Of a DNA stretch of 22,007 nt, positions 6,142 to 12,922 are shown piece by piece (the stretch's first letter is position 1; every line of letters begins with the position of its first letter). The stretch is from positions 1-22,007 of the forward strand of contig JACNHM010000276.1 of NCBI GenBank assembly GCA_014383605.1, in the 5' to 3' direction. The notes beneath the pieces were generated by a model. That model was not told where the DNA came from. It ran no database searches and saw only the letters and a list, made by a program, of their open reading frames with translations. This DNA comes from Chloroflexota bacterium. Its GTDB lineage: Bacteria; Chloroflexota; Anaerolineae; UBA3071. The position numbers were made by a program, and so were the translations under genes.

Positions 6142-7337
6142 TTTCCCTGGACAAGCGCCGCGAAGCGGGCGCCGAATTCCTCTCCCCGCTTCAGCTCCTT
6201 CTGAGAAGGGCTGCCCACGAACTCAAATGCGTCCAGCAGCTCCCACTTGGCCGGCTCAATGATCCGCTCGAAGTGTTTCTGCGCGCCACCGCTCCAGCCG
6301 TAGCTGCCGAACCGGGCGACCTTCTTGTGCCGTATGCGCTTGTGCACGGCAATATCCAGCACCTGCGCTACGGGGGGAAACAGGCTGACTTCGTAGGTTG
6401 GTGCGCCGACCATCACGCCTACCTTGGTCCACAGGGAGGGCAGGATATAGCTGGCGTGCGTCCTGGCGGCGTCGAAAATCTCCACCGGCACGCCGGCTCC
6501 AGAGATGCCCTGGGCCACGGCGTTCATCATCTTTTCGGTGTAGCCATACATGGACCCGTAGACGAGGGTCACACCGACCTCGCCACCGCTGTCAGCGTAC
6601 TCGGCCCACTTCCGGTACAGGTTGACGATGAACTGGGGGTGCTGCCGCCAGATCAGCCCATGCGATGGTGCGATGATCTCCACGGGCACATCGGCCAGCT
6701 TCTCGATGGCCATCAGCACCCGCTTGCTGAACCCGGCGACGATGTTGACGTAGTAGCGAAGGGACTCCCGCTGATAGAACCCCAGGTCGTAGCATTGATC
6801 GTCGAAGATGGCCCCGCGCAGCGCACCGTAGCCACCGAAGGCATCGCAGGAGAAGAGGATGCGCTGCGAAGTCTCGTAGGTCATCATCGTCTCCGGCCAG
6901 TGCACAAAAGGCGTGGAGACGAACTGCAATGTCCTGCGGCCCAGCGAGAGGGTATCGCCGTCGCCTACCACCTCGACATTTTCCGTGATGCCGTAGAAGG
7001 ACGCCAGCATCTGCTGTGTCTTCGCCGAGCCCAGAATGCGCACGTCCGGGGCAATGCGGCGCAGAGTGTTCAAGACACCGGTGTGGTCTGGCTCGATGTG
7101 ATTGATGATGACGCAATCGAGCTGCGAGATGTCCACCACTTCGCCGATCTGGTCGAAGAACTCGTCCGATTTGAAGGCCTTGGCCAGATCAACGAGCGCC
7201 TTCTTCTCATCATTGATGAGATAGGCATTGTAGGAGACGCCCTCTTGCGAGATCGGCCACAACCCCTCAAAAAGGTCAGTCGTCCGGTCGTTAACGCCGA
7301 TCCAGTAGATGTCAGGCCTGATTTCAATGACCGCCAT
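6138..7337 (-). CDS. Flavodiiron protein FprA (A-type flavoprotein, oxygen/NO reductase)
   Basis: A 399-residue class A flavodiiron protein of normal length. The N-terminal metallo-beta-lactamase-like domain carries every di-iron ligand at canonical positions: H80, E82, D84 and H85 (NHIEPDHTG), H146 (VHWPE), D165 (CDAFGG) and H226 (APSHG). The C-terminal flavodoxin domain begins with the FMN loop VYGSMYGYTEKM (about 259-270). It reduces O2 to water, and/or NO to N2O, in the cytoplasm, taking electrons from rubredoxin, whose gene is directly upstream. ATG 7337 follows AAAGGAG at a normal distance. It is the core O2-scavenging gene of the island. Confidence 0.95.
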   Translation of the reverse strand: MAVIEIRPDIYWIGVNDRTTDLFEGLWPISQEGVSYNAYLINDEKKALVDLAKAFKSDEFFDQIGEVVDISQLDCVIINHIEPDHTGVLNTLRRIAPDVRILGSAKTQQMLASFYGITENVEVVGDGDTLSLGRRTLQFVSTPFVHWPETMMTYETSQRILFSCDAFGGYGALRGAIFDDQCYDLGFYQRESLRYYVNIVAGFSKRVLMAIEKLADVPVEIIAPSHGLIWRQHPQFIVNLYRKWAEYADSGGEVGVTLVYGSMYGYTEKMMNAVAQGISGAGVPVEIFDAARTHASYILPSLWTKVGVMVGAPTYEVSLFPPVAQVLDIAVHKRIRHKKVARFGSYGWSGGAQKHFERIIEPAKWELLDAFEFVGSPSQKELKRGEEFGARFAALVQGK

Positions 7338-7368
7338 TCAGCATCTCCTTTGCCACAGGGTTTGAGGA

Positions 7369-7444
7369 GACAAGTGGGCAAGGACACAAGCAGACAAGGG
7401 ACGTTCAGCCATCCCTTGTCTACTTGCATGCTTGTCTGCTTGCC
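7369..7444 (-). repeat. Long imperfect hairpin made of octamer repeats
   Basis: Two 33-nt arms (7369-7401 and 7412-7444) are inverted copies of each other with about eight differences, several of which are wobble pairs. They surround a 10-nt loop. The innermost 10 bp are perfect (AGACAAGGGA/TCCCTTGTCT). Each arm is itself four degenerate 8-nt units of type GACAAGNN. It lies between the rubredoxin and FprA genes and may act as a partial terminator or mRNA-processing site that sets their expression ratio. Confidence 0.6.
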
Positions 7445-7447
7445 TGC

Positions 7448-7609
7448 CTACTCCAGGGGCTCGAACATGTCCTTGCCCACGCCGCACTCGGGGCAGACCC
7501 AATCGTCGGGCAGGTCTTCGAAGGCGGTGCCGGGAGCGATACCGCTATCGGGATCGCCTACCTCGGGGTCGTAGATGTAACCGCAGGCCAGGCATTCGTA
7601 CTTCTTCAT
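7448..7609 (-). CDS. Rubredoxin, 53 aa
   Basis: A standard small rubredoxin beginning [19 protein letters not shown]. The iron site comes from CLAC (C6, C9) and CPEC (C39, C42), with the typical [32 protein letters not shown] order. It carries single electrons in the cytoplasm, here probably from the FAD oxidoreductase to FprA and rubrerythrin. ATG 7607-7609 follows AAAGGAGAG at about 8 nt. It lies between the ferritin-like gene (gap 102 nt) and the FprA gene (gap 110 nt, holding a large hairpin). Confidence 0.96.
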   Translation of the reverse strand: MKKYECLACGYIYDPEVGDPDSGIAPGTAFEDLPDDWVCPECGVGKDMFEPLE

Positions 7610-7711
7610 GGTGTACTCTCCTTTGTAATTGGTTGATGTGCCCGGTACGATACGTCGTTGTGGGAAGACCCTTGCGGGGCCAGGTTTGTCACCAGGTTGT
7701 GCCGCAGAGCC

Positions 7712-8206
7712 TCAGAACTCCTGGTAGACAAGCTGCTCGTAGAGCGACTCGACCCAGTTCTTATGCCTCAACTCCTCTTCGGCCAGCAAGTCGAACAAGT
7801 TCTTCGCCGGCCCTTCCTCGGTGAGCTGCCCCAACTTCAGATAGAACTCGCGAGTGGATTTCTCCCGCTGCATGGCCACCAACAGCACGTCTTGCAGGTC
7901 TGCCCCCTGATCCAGTTCCGACGGCACCTGCAAGTATTCGGCGAGTTTGAGGTCCTGAGCCTCCGTCGTCTTCACCACAGGAGCAAGCTCAGCCACACCT
8001 TTTTCCTGAAGACGCTGCAATCTCTTCTTGTGCCCCAGTTCCTGCGACGCCAGATCCTGCAACATGACGCGAGCATCGGCTATCGTGGTGATCTGGATGG
8101 CGTTGCTGTAAAGAGCATACGATTCCTCTTCAAAGCGGATCGCCTGGCGGAGGATTTCCTCCAGGTATTGTTCTCCGCTCATGTAGTCGAAATCTGCTGT
8201 TGTCAT
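7712..8206 (-). CDS. Ferritin-like di-iron protein (erythrin-type, no rubredoxin domain)
   Basis: A 164-residue all-helical protein with two repeats of the di-iron pattern: EEESYALY then SQELGHKKRL, and QREKSTREFY then AEEELRHKNWVE. These supply the E, ExxH, E, ExxH ligands of a rubrerythrin/ferritin site. There are no CxxC pairs, so the rubredoxin domain is absent. Likely roles are peroxide reduction or iron storage. ATG 8206 follows AAAGGA. It is only 31 nt downstream of the perR-like gene, so co-transcription from the Per-box promoter is very likely. Confidence 0.88.
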   Translation of the reverse strand: MTTADFDYMSGEQYLEEILRQAIRFEEESYALYSNAIQITTIADARVMLQDLASQELGHKKRLQRLQEKGVAELAPVVKTTEAQDLKLAEYLQVPSELDQGADLQDVLLVAMQREKSTREFYLKLGQLTEEGPAKNLFDLLAEEELRHKNWVESLYEQLVYQEF

Positions 8207-8237
8207 TGGGTCATCCTTTCTCGCTTCTTGCGTGAAT

Positions 8238-8708
8238 TCAGGCCGTGGGTGAGATCCCCCACAAGCGCAAAGCCTGCCCCGGCCGATTCCCCTGCTGCTG
8301 ACAGGCTGGGCACAGACCGTAGAACGTCACGTCAGCGCCCAAAACGTGATACCGTTGACTCTGCTCTGGTGTTAGTTCGAGGCAACTGATGTTACAGATA
8401 ACGTCAGCTACTTCATGGCAGCGCACACAGACGAGATGCTGGTGGCTGCTGATGTCAGGATCGTAACGACTCTTGCCATCCCCCAGGTTCAATTCGCGGA
8501 CTTCGCCCCGGTCTACCAGCTCCCGCAGTGTATTGTACACAGTGGCCAGGGAGATCTCGGGGATAAAGGCACACACTTCTTCGTAGATCGCCTCGGCCGA
8601 GGGATGATCGGTATTCCCCTCCAAGGCCTGGAAGATAAAGCGCCTCTGAGGCGTGACCTTGAGCCCCAGGCCCCGAAACCTCTGGCACATCTCCTCGGTT
8701 GTACGCAT
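8238..8708 (-). CDS. perR: PerR-type Fur family peroxide regulator
   Basis: A 156-residue Fur family repressor with an N-terminal winged helix (VTPQRRFIFQAL; ISLATVYNTLREL). The regulatory metal ligands line up with Bacillus PerR: H35, D83, H89 and H91 (SHQHLVC), and D102. The last position is Asp as in PerR; Fur proteins carry Glu there. Structural zinc is bound by C94/C97 (CVRC) and C133/C136 (CPAC). It is the first gene of the minus-strand island, and a Per-box-like site overlaps its transcription start region, so it should repress itself and the island until peroxide oxidises the His ligands. The AspPerR signature is visible; the regulon is inferred. Confidence 0.9.
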   Translation of the reverse strand: MRTTEEMCQRFRGLGLKVTPQRRFIFQALEGNTDHPSAEAIYEEVCAFIPEISLATVYNTLRELVDRGEVRELNLGDGKSRYDPDISSHQHLVCVRCHEVADVICNISCLELTPEQSQRYHVLGADVTFYGLCPACQQQGNRPGQALRLWGISPTA

Positions 8709-8736
8709 AATCTACCTCACAGTAAACACCACTAAA

Positions 8737-8751
8737 CAATAATTATTCTAA
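8737..8751 (-). promoter_or_regulatory. Per-box-like operator
   Basis: The minus strand reads TTAGAATAATTATTG, which matches the Per box TTATAATNATTATAA at 12 of 15 positions and contains the perfect palindrome AATAATTATT (8738-8747). It lies just downstream of the predicted start of transcription, where a bound repressor would block initiation. Confidence 0.7.
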
Positions 8752-8760
8752 ACTAAGGTC

Positions 8761-8789
8761 ATTTTAGCACGCCTCTTGACATTTGTCAA
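8761..8789 (-). promoter_or_regulatory. Promoter of the perR-like operon
   Basis: On the minus strand, -35 TTGACA (8789-8784) is followed by a 17-nt spacer and -10 TAAAAT (8766-8761), with TGC just before the -10 (extended). The -35 is one arm of the palindrome CTTGACA-TT-TGTCAAG (8775-8790). Transcription would begin near 8754. Confidence 0.75.
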
Positions 8790-8832
8790 GTCGGACGCCA
8801 ACCTTGGCCTGTGCAGCGATGGGGCACACGCC

Positions 8833-8849
8833 CCGCCGTGTAGCGGCGG
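8833..8849. repeat. Small GC-rich hairpin
   Basis: CCGCCG (8833-8838) and CGGCGG (8844-8849) flank a TGTAG loop in the gap between the divergent perR-like and helicase-like genes. The rest of 8791-8925 shows nothing recognisable. Confidence 0.35.
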
Positions 8850-8929
8850 ATAAGGGGGAACGGCACTCCCCAGGCTTCTGCTGCGCACGCCCGAGCCGTG
8901 GAACCGCAAAATTCATTCCGAAAAACCCC

Positions 8930-8957
8930 TTGACTTACGCCAAGAGTATGCTATAAT
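8930..8957 (+). promoter_or_regulatory. Promoter of the UvrD-like gene
   Basis: -35 TTGACT (8930-8935), a 16-nt spacer and -10 TATAAT (8952-8957) with an upstream TGC extended element. Transcription would start near 8964, about 46 nt before the ATG. Confidence 0.75.
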
Positions 8958-9009
8958 AACAGGACACAGAGCAAGCCGGGCAACCGCGCGGCGCCGTGGA
9001 CACTTTGCT

Positions 9010-10059
9010 ATGACATTCTATACGACAGAGGAGATTCTGGCAAGTCTGAACGACGGTCAGCGACGGGCGGTGACGCTTGGCCCCGGGCCGCTGCTGGTGC
9101 TGGCCGGCCCGGGGAGCGGCAAGACCCGCACGCTGACCTTCCGCGCGGCCTATCTCATCGCCGAGCGGAACGTGCCGCCGACACGGTTGCTCTGCGTGAC
9201 CTTTACCAACAAAGCCGCCGAAGAGATGCGGTTACGCCTGGAACAGATGCTGGGGCCGGCGGCGGCGGATATCTGGATCCACACCTTTCACGCTGCCTGT
9301 CTGCGTATCCTGCGCAAGCACGGCGCGGCCATTGGCCTGCCGCCTGATTTCATCGTCGCCGATGAAGCATTGCAGGAAACCATCTGGCGGAGCGTCATTG
9401 CCCGGCGGAACCTGAGCCAGGAGCAATGCCCGGTCTACCGGTTGCGGGACTTCGTGAGCTACGAGAAGGCGGCACTGCGCGATCCGGCGCAGGACGGCTC
9501 TCATGGCGAGGAGGAGAGGCTAACCGCGCTCGCCGCACAACTGCAGGCGGAGGAACTTCCGCTCTTGGTGGATGAAGCATGGGACCGCTTGCGGGAGACG
9601 TTCCGACAGCAGGTCACAGCCTTCCTGCGCTTCAGCCCCGATCGCTCGTTGCCGGCCTTTCTCGACTATCAGGCGATGGCGGTCAACGTGGACACCTTCG
9701 CCCACGAAAAGCAGCCAGACCGGGTCACGTTGATGACGCTGCATAACGCCAAGGGCACCGAGTTTCCGGTAGTCATCATCGTCGGTGTGGAAGAGGATCA
9801 CCTGCCGCTGTGGACGACCCTGCAGGAGGGGCAGGAAGCCGCGCTGGCCGAGGAGCGGCGGGTGTTTTACGTGGGCATGACGCGAGCCAAAGACCGGCTC
9901 TACCTCTGCTCCACCCGTGATTGGGGAGATGGTTTCCTGCGCAGCCCCTCGCGTTTTGCTTTTGAACTGCCGCTGCGCTACGTGCGGCGCTTTCAGATGG
10001 ATCGCCGCGGGCGAGTGCGGGAGCTGAAAGCGGCACGCCAGCGCTCATCCATACCGTGA
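9010..10059 (+). CDS. UvrD/PcrA-like helicase with the central core missing
   Basis: A 349-residue protein where UvrD/PcrA members have about 650-750. The N-terminal motifs are intact: Q motif LNDGQRRAV, Walker A GPGSGKT (33-39), motif Ia TFTNKAAEEM (64-73) and Ib HTFHAACLRIL (91-101). Motif V (TLMTLHNAKGTEFPVV, about 240-255) and motif VI (EERRVFYVGMTRAKDRLYL, 281-299) are also intact. Between them, the Walker B/motif II (DExQD), motif III and motif IV regions are absent. VDEAWD at 187-192 only superficially resembles motif II. The protein joins 1A/1B to the end of 2B/2A in frame, so helicase activity is doubtful. It could be a decayed gene without stops, or a streamlined ATP-binding protein. 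It has its own strong promoter and no clear ribosome site. Confidence 0.8.
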   Translation: MTFYTTEEILASLNDGQRRAVTLGPGPLLVLAGPGSGKTRTLTFRAAYLIAERNVPPTRLLCVTFTNKAAEEMRLRLEQMLGPAAADIWIHTFHAACLRILRKHGAAIGLPPDFIVADEALQETIWRSVIARRNLSQEQCPVYRLRDFVSYEKAALRDPAQDGSHGEEERLTALAAQLQAEELPLLVDEAWDRLRETFRQQVTAFLRFSPDRSLPAFLDYQAMAVNVDTFAHEKQPDRVTLMTLHNAKGTEFPVVIIVGVEEDHLPLWTTLQEGQEAALAEERRVFYVGMTRAKDRLYLCSTRDWGDGFLRSPSRFAFELPLRYVRRFQMDRRGRVRELKAARQRSSIP

Positions 10060-10094
10060 CCTGACGGGCGGCGCGAGGGTATGTTTTTCATCAT

Positions 10095-10122
10095 GTTCGC
10101 GTGCTGTAAATTATGGTAAAAT
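10095..10122 (+). promoter_or_regulatory. Possible promoter of the sigma factor operon
   Basis: A TGG-TAAAAT extended -10 (10117-10122) is clear, but the -35 region (around 10094-10100) fits poorly. It lies 145 bp before the preferred sigma factor start. The remaining leader (10123-10265) shows no other recognisable element. Confidence 0.4.
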
Positions 10123-10265
10123 CAAGGGAAAGCGCAGCGATCACTGAGAGACCCCGCGGACGCTCGCAGCCTGAAGCTCCCTGAGGTGTTTTAGATTTTG
10201 AGCTTTGGATTGTGACGTTGTCCACTGTGCTATCCCTGGCAATGACTGATGGCGAGGTTGAGGGA

Positions 10266-11459
10266 ATGAAGAACGAGGTTCACGAAGAGCAAGACCCAAT
10301 CACGGAAATCGAAGCTGAACCAGCCGAGGCTGTTACAGAAGAATTGCTGGGCCAGGCCGAGGAGCAAGGGTACATCACCTATGACGAGATCCTGTTTTCC
10401 TTGCCCAATGCGGAGGAACGTCTGGATCTGCTGGAGGACCTGTTTGCTCAGCTGCACGAACGCGGTATTGACGTTTGGGAGGATAGACCGCAACGCAGAG
10501 GGCAGCCCCCGAAGCAAGATGTGGGCGCGCCCGATTTGAGCGACGTGCCTGTGGGCGACCCCACCGATCTCTATTTTCGGGAGATGGGACGGGAGCCTTT
10601 GCTCACCGCGGAAGAAGAGGTGGAACTGGCCAAAGCGGTGATCAAGGGCATAGAAGCTGCCGAGCGGTTGGCCAAAGAAGATGGCCGTCTCAGTGCCAAG
10701 AAGATCGAGACTCTGAAGAAGGTATTGCAAGAAGGCGAAGCAGCCCGCCGGCGGCTGATCAGGGCTAACACCCGCCTGGTGATCAGTGTGGCCAAGCGCT
10801 ACATCGGCCAGGGGGTGCCCTTCCTGGATTTGGTGCAGGAGGGCAACCTGGGGCTGATGAAGGCGGTGGACAAGTTCGATTACGAGCGGGGCTACAAGTT
10901 CAGCACCTACGCCACCTGGTGGATTCGCCAGGCGGTCAGCCGGGCGGTGTCCGATCAGGGGCGCACCATCCGCCTGCCTGTGCACATCGGCGACAAGCTG
11001 CGCTTGCTTCATCGCGCCTCCCGGGAGTTGGAGCAGGATCAGGGGCGTCCGGCCACGCCCGAGGAGATCGCCGGTACACTGGAAGTGGCCCCCGATCGGG
11101 TGCGGCGCTTGCTGCGTCTTTCCCGCCGCCCGCTCTCGTTGGAGCAGCCAGTAGGCGAGGAAGAGGAAACGATGCTGGGCAACTTCATCGCCGACGATGA
11201 AGCACCGCCTCCGCCAGCGATGGCCGACAATGCCCTCCTGCGGGAAGAGTTGGAGGAGATCCTGGAGACGTTGCAGCCGCGGGAGGCGCGCATCCTGCGG
11301 CTGCGGTTTGGCCTACAAGACGGGCGCAGTTACACGCTGGAGGAAGTGGGCCAGAAGTTCGGCCTGACCCGCGAGCGCATCCGTCAGATCGAGGCCCATG
11401 CCCTCAACCGGCTGCGTCACCCCAGCCGCAGCCGCCGCTTGCGCGATTTCATTGACTGA
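10266..11459 (+). CDS. rpoD: RNA polymerase primary sigma factor (sigma-70/SigA)
   Basis: It directs RNA polymerase to housekeeping promoters. Region 1.1 is seen in GYITYDEILFSLPNAEERLD, region 1.2 in DPTDLYFREMGREPLLTAEEE, and region 2 in NTRLVISVAKRYIGQGVPFLDLVQEGN with KFSTYATWWIRQAV. Region 3 has LHRASRELEQDQGRPATPEEI, and region 4 ends in YTLEEVGQKFGLTRERIRQIE. The length of 397 residues is normal for the non-proteobacterial SigA type. ATG 10266 is preferred because GAGG sites precede it and the protein then starts just before region 1.1; in-frame GTG 10212 and ATG 10242 lack a ribosome site. The pcm gene follows after 9 nt. It may be one of several SigA-like factors, since its genome copy number is unknown. 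Confidence 0.92.
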   Translation: MKNEVHEEQDPITEIEAEPAEAVTEELLGQAEEQGYITYDEILFSLPNAEERLDLLEDLFAQLHERGIDVWEDRPQRRGQPPKQDVGAPDLSDVPVGDPTDLYFREMGREPLLTAEEEVELAKAVIKGIEAAERLAKEDGRLSAKKIETLKKVLQEGEAARRRLIRANTRLVISVAKRYIGQGVPFLDLVQEGNLGLMKAVDKFDYERGYKFSTYATWWIRQAVSRAVSDQGRTIRLPVHIGDKLRLLHRASRELEQDQGRPATPEEIAGTLEVAPDRVRRLLRLSRRPLSLEQPVGEEEETMLGNFIADDEAPPPPAMADNALLREELEEILETLQPREARILRLRFGLQDGRSYTLEEVGQKFGLTRERIRQIEAHALNRLRHPSRSRRLRDFID

Positions 11460-11468
11460 GCTGGCGGA

Positions 11469-12179
11469 TTGGTAGATTGGGACGTGGAAGCCACCTCGAC
11501 CAGGTATCAACAACTGCGAGAGCAGATGGTGGAGACCCAGATCGCCCGGCGAGGCATTGCCGATGAGCGGGTGCTGGAGGTCATGCGAGCGGTGCCCCGC
11601 CATCGCTTCGTTCCCGAGCACCTTCTCTCCTCGGCCTACGCCGACTGTGCGCTGCCCATCAGCGAGGGACAGACGATATCCCAGCCCTACATCGTGGCCC
11701 TGATGACGGAGGCGCTGGAGCTGCAGGGCCACGAGCGAGCGCTGGAGATCGGCACAGGCTCCGGCTACCAGGCGGCCATCCTCAGCAAGCTGGTCCAGGA
11801 CGTCTATACCATCGAGCGGCACGCCGCGCTGGCGGAGCGGGCGCAGAGGTTGCTAATGGAGTTGGGCTGCCACAACGTGCACGTGCGCGTGGGCGATGGC
11901 ACTGCCGGCTGGCCGGAGCAGTCTCCCTTCGAGGCCATCATCATCACCGCCGCCGCGCCGGAGGTGCCCCAGCCTCTGCTGGATCAACTGGCCGACGGCG
12001 GGCGCCTGCTGGCCCCGGTGGGGCCAGCAGGCTTCCAGAACCTGATCTGCGTGCGCAAGAAAGGCAATCGCACGACCACCCGCAACATAGCCCCCGTGGC
12101 CTTCGTGCCGCTGATCGGCAAGCATGGTTGGTCGGATAAGGACGAAGGCGGCTGGGGCTGGCGCTTCTGGCGGAGGTGA
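11469..12179 (+). CDS. pcm: Protein-L-isoaspartate O-methyltransferase
   Basis: It transfers a methyl group from SAM to isoaspartate in damaged proteins, allowing repair. SAM motif I is LEIGTGSGYQAAIL; the family signature ISEGQTISQPYIVALMTEAL and the downstream motif FEAIIITAAAPEVPQPLLDQL with DGGRLLAPVG are all present. The start is uncertain: TTG 11469, GTG 11484 and ATG 11526 are in frame, and homology begins around YQQLREQMVETQI, which favours either of the first two. The TTG falls in an ATTGGTAGATTGG repeat-like stretch. The end carries a charged, Trp-rich tail. It is tightly packed behind the sigma factor (9 nt), and its stop TGA lies in the archease ribosome site. Confidence 0.92.
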   Translation: MVDWDVEATSTRYQQLREQMVETQIARRGIADERVLEVMRAVPRHRFVPEHLLSSAYADCALPISEGQTISQPYIVALMTEALELQGHERALEIGTGSGYQAAILSKLVQDVYTIERHAALAERAQRLLMELGCHNVHVRVGDGTAGWPEQSPFEAIIITAAAPEVPQPLLDQLADGGRLLAPVGPAGFQNLICVRKKGNRTTTRNIAPVAFVPLIGKHGWSDKDEGGWGWRFWRR

Positions 12180-12188
12180 CAGACGAGA

Positions 12189-12617
12189 GTGCCTTACGAA
12201 TACCTGGATCACACGGCCGATGTGGGACTGCGGGGCCGTGGGCGGACGCTGGCCGAGGCGCTGACACACGGTGCCCTCGGCCTGTTCAATTTGATGGTGG
12301 ATCTGGCGCGGGTCGGGCTGCAGCAGGAAGTGGTCATTGAGTGCGCGGCGGGGGACCCGGCGGCCTTGTTCGTGGAACTGCTCAACGAGTTGCTGGCGCA
12401 GCGCGACATCGAAGGGATGTTCTTCGGCGATTTCGAGATCACCTGCTTGGAACAAGGCGAGGACGGCTATCGGCTGAAGGGCGTGGCCCGCGGCGAGCCT
12501 ATGGACATCGAGCGGCATCAGCCGAAGGTCGAAGTCAAAGCCGCCACCTACGGCGGATTGAGGTATTTCGTGGACGAAAATGGACAGCATGTGGTGCAGT
12601 GTGTGCTGGATCTGTGA
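12189..12617 (+). CDS. Archease, activator of RtcB
   Basis: A 142-residue archease with the family opening PYEYLDHTADVGLRGRG, a FVELLNELLAQRD helix and the conserved C-terminal KAATYGGL..V. The known role is to speed RtcB guanylylation and multiple turnover; the RtcB gene is two genes downstream. The start is GTG 12189, with GGAGG 12 nt upstream overlapping the pcm stop, which suggests translational coupling. Confidence 0.93.
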   Translation: MPYEYLDHTADVGLRGRGRTLAEALTHGALGLFNLMVDLARVGLQQEVVIECAAGDPAALFVELLNELLAQRDIEGMFFGDFEITCLEQGEDGYRLKGVARGEPMDIERHQPKVEVKAATYGGLRYFVDENGQHVVQCVLDL

Positions 12618-12633
12618 GAGGAGGCCAAGTAAT

Positions 12634-12867
12634 ATGATGGCTAATCGAACAGTAGTACTCGACGACTTGAAAGAGCGCACGCTGGAGGAGGTGTTGTGGG
12701 AAGTTGTAAGACAACAGGAGGTCCTGACTGTGCGCCTGGCCGAACGCGAAACGGTCACGATGAAGCCCTCGCTGCGCCTCAAGCCACTGCCAGCGCTCGA
12801 AGGGTTTGTCCCCGAAGGCTGGAAGGATGCCATCTCGCGGACGAAACAGGCGGACAAGAAGACATAG
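12634..12867 (+). CDS. Small protein of unknown function, 77 aa
   Basis: Not firmly recognised. It begins MMANRTVVLDDLKERTLEEV, followed by an amphipathic helix (VLWEVVRQQEVLTVRLAERE), a beta-like VTMKPSL and a Pro-rich LKPLPALEGFVPEGWKDAI tail. The layout recalls small antitoxin-like proteins with an N-terminal regulatory helix, but no toxin gene follows. ATG 12634 has an excellent ribosome site (GAGGAGG, 8-9 nt). It lies 16 nt after archease and 55 nt before RtcB, so it is probably co-transcribed with both. Confidence 0.7.
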   Translation: MMANRTVVLDDLKERTLEEVLWEVVRQQEVLTVRLAERETVTMKPSLRLKPLPALEGFVPEGWKDAISRTKQADKKT

Positions 12868-12922
12868 CAGACTGATGTACCTCGCAGACGATATCTTTCG
12901 ATCTCGACAAGGGGGAATGAAA

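Noticed and set aside
4685..6262. A 525-codon open frame on the plus strand
   Set aside because: It lies opposite the clear FAD oxidoreductase and HMA genes; its product is low-complexity and shows no domain. High GC content produces long antisense frames.
9568..9588. VDEAWD as a Walker B motif in the UvrD-like protein
   Set aside because: The expected QD(T/S) continuation and motif III (GD..QSIY) do not follow; the match is probably accidental.
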